5,308 nt of DNA from Vulcanimicrobiia bacterium (GTDB lineage: Bacteria; Eremiobacterota; Eremiobacteria; Baltobacterales; Baltobacteraceae). The stretch spans positions 1 through 5,308 of the forward strand of contig JAMXLG010000027.1 in the NCBI GenBank assembly GCA_024281135.1, written 5' to 3'. The position numbers and the translations under genes are program-made. Positions 5,308 through 5,308 of the stretch are shown piece by piece (the first letter of the stretch is position 1; every line of letters begins with the position of its first letter). The notes under the pieces were generated by a model. That model saw nothing but the letters and a program-made list of their open reading frames with translations. It ran no database searches and was not told where the DNA came from.

Positions 5308-5308
5308 G

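Overview
This window is a segment of a flagellar structural gene cluster. Every recognisable gene is on the minus strand, so transcription runs from high to low coordinates. In order of transcription the genes are flgB, flgC, fliE, a 244-base structured gap, a flgF-like rod gene, flgG, flgA, flgH and flgI. FlgI runs off the left edge after 285 codons. Together they encode the MS-ring/rod adaptor (FliE), the rod (FlgB, FlgC, FlgF-like, FlgG), the P-ring chaperone (FlgA), the L-ring (FlgH) and the P-ring (FlgI).

The presence of P- and L-ring genes means a diderm (outer-membrane) bacterium with a periplasmic rod and peptidoglycan. The sequence is fairly GC-rich, and long arginine-rich ORFs lie opposite the real genes, as expected. 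The layout (flgBC-fliE followed by flgF-G-A-H-I) differs from the enteric flgBCDEFGHIJ operon with its divergent flgA. I cannot assign a phylum from the sequence alone.

The right part (4047-5298) is a tight flgB-flgC-fliE unit: flgB and flgC overlap by one base (TGATG) and fliE follows after 23 bases. The left part (1-3802) is an equally tight flgF-flgG-flgA-flgH-flgI unit with gaps of 19, 5 and 1 bases and a final one-base overlap (TAATG). The ORF holding the flgF-like gene can be extended upstream, but the better start is a TTG at 3802 behind a clean GGAGG. From that start its rod motif falls at the same residue numbers as in FlgG.

The only non-coding stretch, 3803-4046, is the most interesting part. 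It holds a strong hairpin just after fliE, a flagellar-sigma (sigma-28)-like box overlapping that hairpin, and two further perfect hairpins. Two of its pairings compete with each other, and one hairpin arm is also complementary to the flgF ribosome binding site. This suggests a second transcription unit with a structured, possibly regulatory, leader. That is an inference from base pairing only. The other notable point is a FlgH with no cysteine at all, so it cannot be anchored as the usual FlgH lipoprotein.
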